A stretch of 64,000 bases of DNA from an uncultured Granulosicoccus sp. (lineage in GTDB: Bacteria > Pseudomonadota > Gammaproteobacteria > Granulosicoccales > Granulosicoccaceae): the NCBI GenBank assembly GCA_947499955.1, contig CANMQI010000028.1, positions 1-64,000 on the forward strand, given 5' to 3'. The notes under the pieces are model-generated. The model searched no databases, was not told where the DNA came from, and worked only from the letters and a program-made list of their open reading frames with translations. Below are positions 62,792 to 64,000 of the stretch, piece after piece; position 1 is the first letter of the stretch; the number at the start of each line of letters is the position of its first letter. A program made the translations under genes and the position numbers.

Positions 62792-62947
62792 GGGGTCACC
62801 TGGGCTGAGACTCCCGGATAAACGTGCCTCGCGGCTCCTGACGTTCTTTGGCTTAATCATGGCCTGCCCTACTCCCATTTTCCGGTTGGTTCCATAATGC
62901 AAGAGCGTCGTCGCCCATTGCTTTGACTTACGTCGCTCGCGGCTCTG

Positions 62948-63757
62948 TCAAAGCCAGCGGCGCATGATCCATCCAAACGCCTCGCGTATCCGACCCGGCC
63001 AGCGCCGCCTCTTCCAGTTCACGGACGTGATTGGCAGCGACTCTGTCAGGTCATTGAGGAAGTGTTGCTCGAGTTGCGAGCAGAAACCTGGCTCTCCGCT
63101 CGAGAGGACGAGCTCATAGTTGATGAAAAAACTGCGGTAGTCCAGATTCGCAGTCCCCACCGTCGCCCAGTCGCCGTCGATAACTGCGGTCTTTGCGTGC
63201 AGCATCCGCGGCTGATACTCGTAAATGCGCATGCCGGCGGTCATCAGCACATCGTAATAGGCTTGCGCCGCCCATCGCGTGATCGGCACGTCGCTTTTTG
63301 AAGGCACCAGCAGGCGTACGTCGATACCCCGACGTGCCGCCCTGATGAGCCGCCGTTGGGTGAGAAGGTCTGGCACGAAATAGGGTGTCGTGAGAAAGAT
63401 TCGTTCGCGTGCGCCTGCAAATGCATCGGAGTATAGGCAGTGTATCCGGTGACGGCAGGTGCGCGTATTGTTGGACACGAGTGTTGGGGCCAGTCTGCCG
63501 CGCTGGGCTGGCATCCAGTACCGGTGTCCGTTCCAGAAGGTGTCGAACAGCCTGGTCGCGTCGTCGACGAGCGCGCCGGTGATAGCGGCGTGACTGTCGC
63601 GCCATCGTGCCTCACCATAGAACTTGCGAGAACTTTGCCGATGGATGTTGAATCCTCCGACAAAGGCGACCTGTTCATCAACAATCAGCAGTTTGCGGTG
63701 ATTGCGGCGGTTGTATCGCAGCGGATGGCGCCAGCTCCATCGATTGAACCACTTTAG
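62948..63757 (-). pseudogene. cls: Cardiolipin synthase (phospholipase D fold), 5' end removed
   Basis: The minus-strand frame from 63757 encodes two HKD motifs: NHRKLLIVDEQVAFVGGFN in the first half and LHAKTAVIDGDWATVGTAN in the second, the two halves of the active site of cardiolipin synthase. The N-terminal part, normally about 120-200 residues with membrane helices, is missing because IS200/IS605 sequence begins just upstream of the frame. The open frame has no proper start (an internal ATG near 63514 would lose the first HKD), so the gene is probably inactive. Confidence 0.82.
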
Positions 63758-63772
63758 TCGTAACGTAGAAAC

Positions 63773-63791
63773 CCACGCCCTCAGGGCGTGG
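63773..63791 (+). repeat. IS200/IS605 end hairpin
   Basis: A perfect 8-bp stem CCACGCCC/GGGCGTGG with a three-base TCA loop, the kind of structure TnpA recognises at element ends. Confidence 0.75.
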
Positions 63792-63877
63792 TCAGAGTAC
63801 TGAGGCTTTGCCGATAGTACGACCCAATGGTATTCCTGATGTGAGCTGTCCCCACAGCCTCACAAGAGGAGATACCA

Positions 63878-64000
63878 ATGAGCCGTTTTATGAAGCTATC
63901 ACACACGATTTGGCACTGCCATTATCATGTGGTTTGGACCCCGAAGTATCGTTTCCGGATCTTGCACGGGCCGGTGAAGCAAGAGGTTGAAAGTTGTATC
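63878..64000 (+). CDS. tnpA: IS200/IS605 TnpA transposase, partial at window end
   Basis: Forty-one codons are visible: MSRFMKLSHTIWHCHYHVVW then TPKYRFRILHGPVKQEVE. This is the start of HUH single-strand transposases, which use a catalytic Tyr further downstream. AAGAGGAGAT before the ATG is a good ribosome site. The HUH motif itself lies outside the window, so activity cannot be judged. Confidence 0.9.
   Translation, partial: MSRFMKLSHTIWHCHYHVVWTPKYRFRILHGPVKQEVESCI

Larger units (their letters stand above)
63758..64000 (+). mobile_element. IS200/IS605-family element, left part
   Basis: A terminal hairpin CCACGCCC-TCA-GGGCGTGG at 63773-63791 is followed by a transposase gene with the HUH-type TnpA start. 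This matches the subterminal hairpin plus tnpA order of IS200/IS605 elements. The element interrupts the cardiolipin synthase gene and continues beyond the window. Confidence 0.82.

Noticed and set aside
1-64000. tRNA, rRNA and CRISPR arrays
   Set aside because: None was recognised on either strand by eye; a covariance-model scan would be needed to exclude a degenerate tRNA near the integrases.

Overview
The window reads as a mosaic accessory region of a Gram-negative proteobacterium, most likely a gammaproteobacterium. It has lipoproteins with lipoboxes, an outer-membrane beta-barrel, OmpR-type two-component regulation and a cardiolipin synthase. Group II introns, IS30/IS5/IS200-type elements and KfrA-like proteins are typical of such genomes, but the species assignment is inference. 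No rRNA, tRNA or CRISPR array was seen. Several blocks are separated by broken transposases, recombinase tails and integrases. Base composition drops clearly from about 45.8 to 54.2 kb, which is AT-richer than its flanks.

Layout. 1-4.9 kb: the 3' part of one group II intron (RT missing its HNH end), a complete second intron, then IS debris. 5.4-10.6 kb: a tight three-gene unit of an HExxH metallopeptidase-like protein and two metallo-beta-lactamase-fold proteins, bracketed by a resolvase tail and IS30 fragments. 10.9-15.5 kb: methyltransferase, LysR regulator with a divergent SDR and small membrane protein, DKNYY-type lipoprotein, CsrA paralogue. 15.5-18.4 kb: two small unknown genes, a KfrA-like protein and a divergent DUF1016 PD-(D/E)XK nuclease. 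18.8-23.6 kb: a minus-strand operon of acetyltransferase, SemiSWEET-like transporter, SAM synthetase, methionyl-tRNA synthetase and P-loop ATPase. A 1363-residue orphan protein lies divergent to it (23.8-27.9 kb). 29.2-34.0 kb: a P450 translationally coupled to a very large wHTH-cyclase-like-AAA-TPR regulator. 34.9-39.7 kb: a triheme lipoprotein with 51-bp tandem repeats, an outer-membrane barrel, and an alpha/beta hydrolase with small partners.

40-45.6 kb: tyrosine integrase, a second KfrA-like/DUF1016 pair, an unknown gene and a third DUF1016 fragment. 45.8-57.8 kb looks like a defence island: a ParDE-like toxin-antitoxin pair, frameshifted resolvase, ABC-type ATPase with a CxxC hook, DUF262-HNH protein, Zn-ribbon/DUF4145-like protein, a membrane-associated unknown, a dead integrase, an intact integrase and a DUF2806 protein. 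58.4-64 kb is more ordinary: a Met-rich EF-hand protein divergent to a two-component system with a Met-rich sensor, a glucoamylase-like protein, and a cardiolipin synthase gene cut by an IS200/IS605 element at the window edge.

The strongest candidates for something undescribed are the MetK/MetG/ATPase/GNAT/SemiSWEET operon with its giant divergent neighbour, the metallopeptidase plus double-MBL unit, and the repeated integrase/KfrA/DUF1016 module. All functional links between neighbours are inferred from gene order, because no database search could be run.
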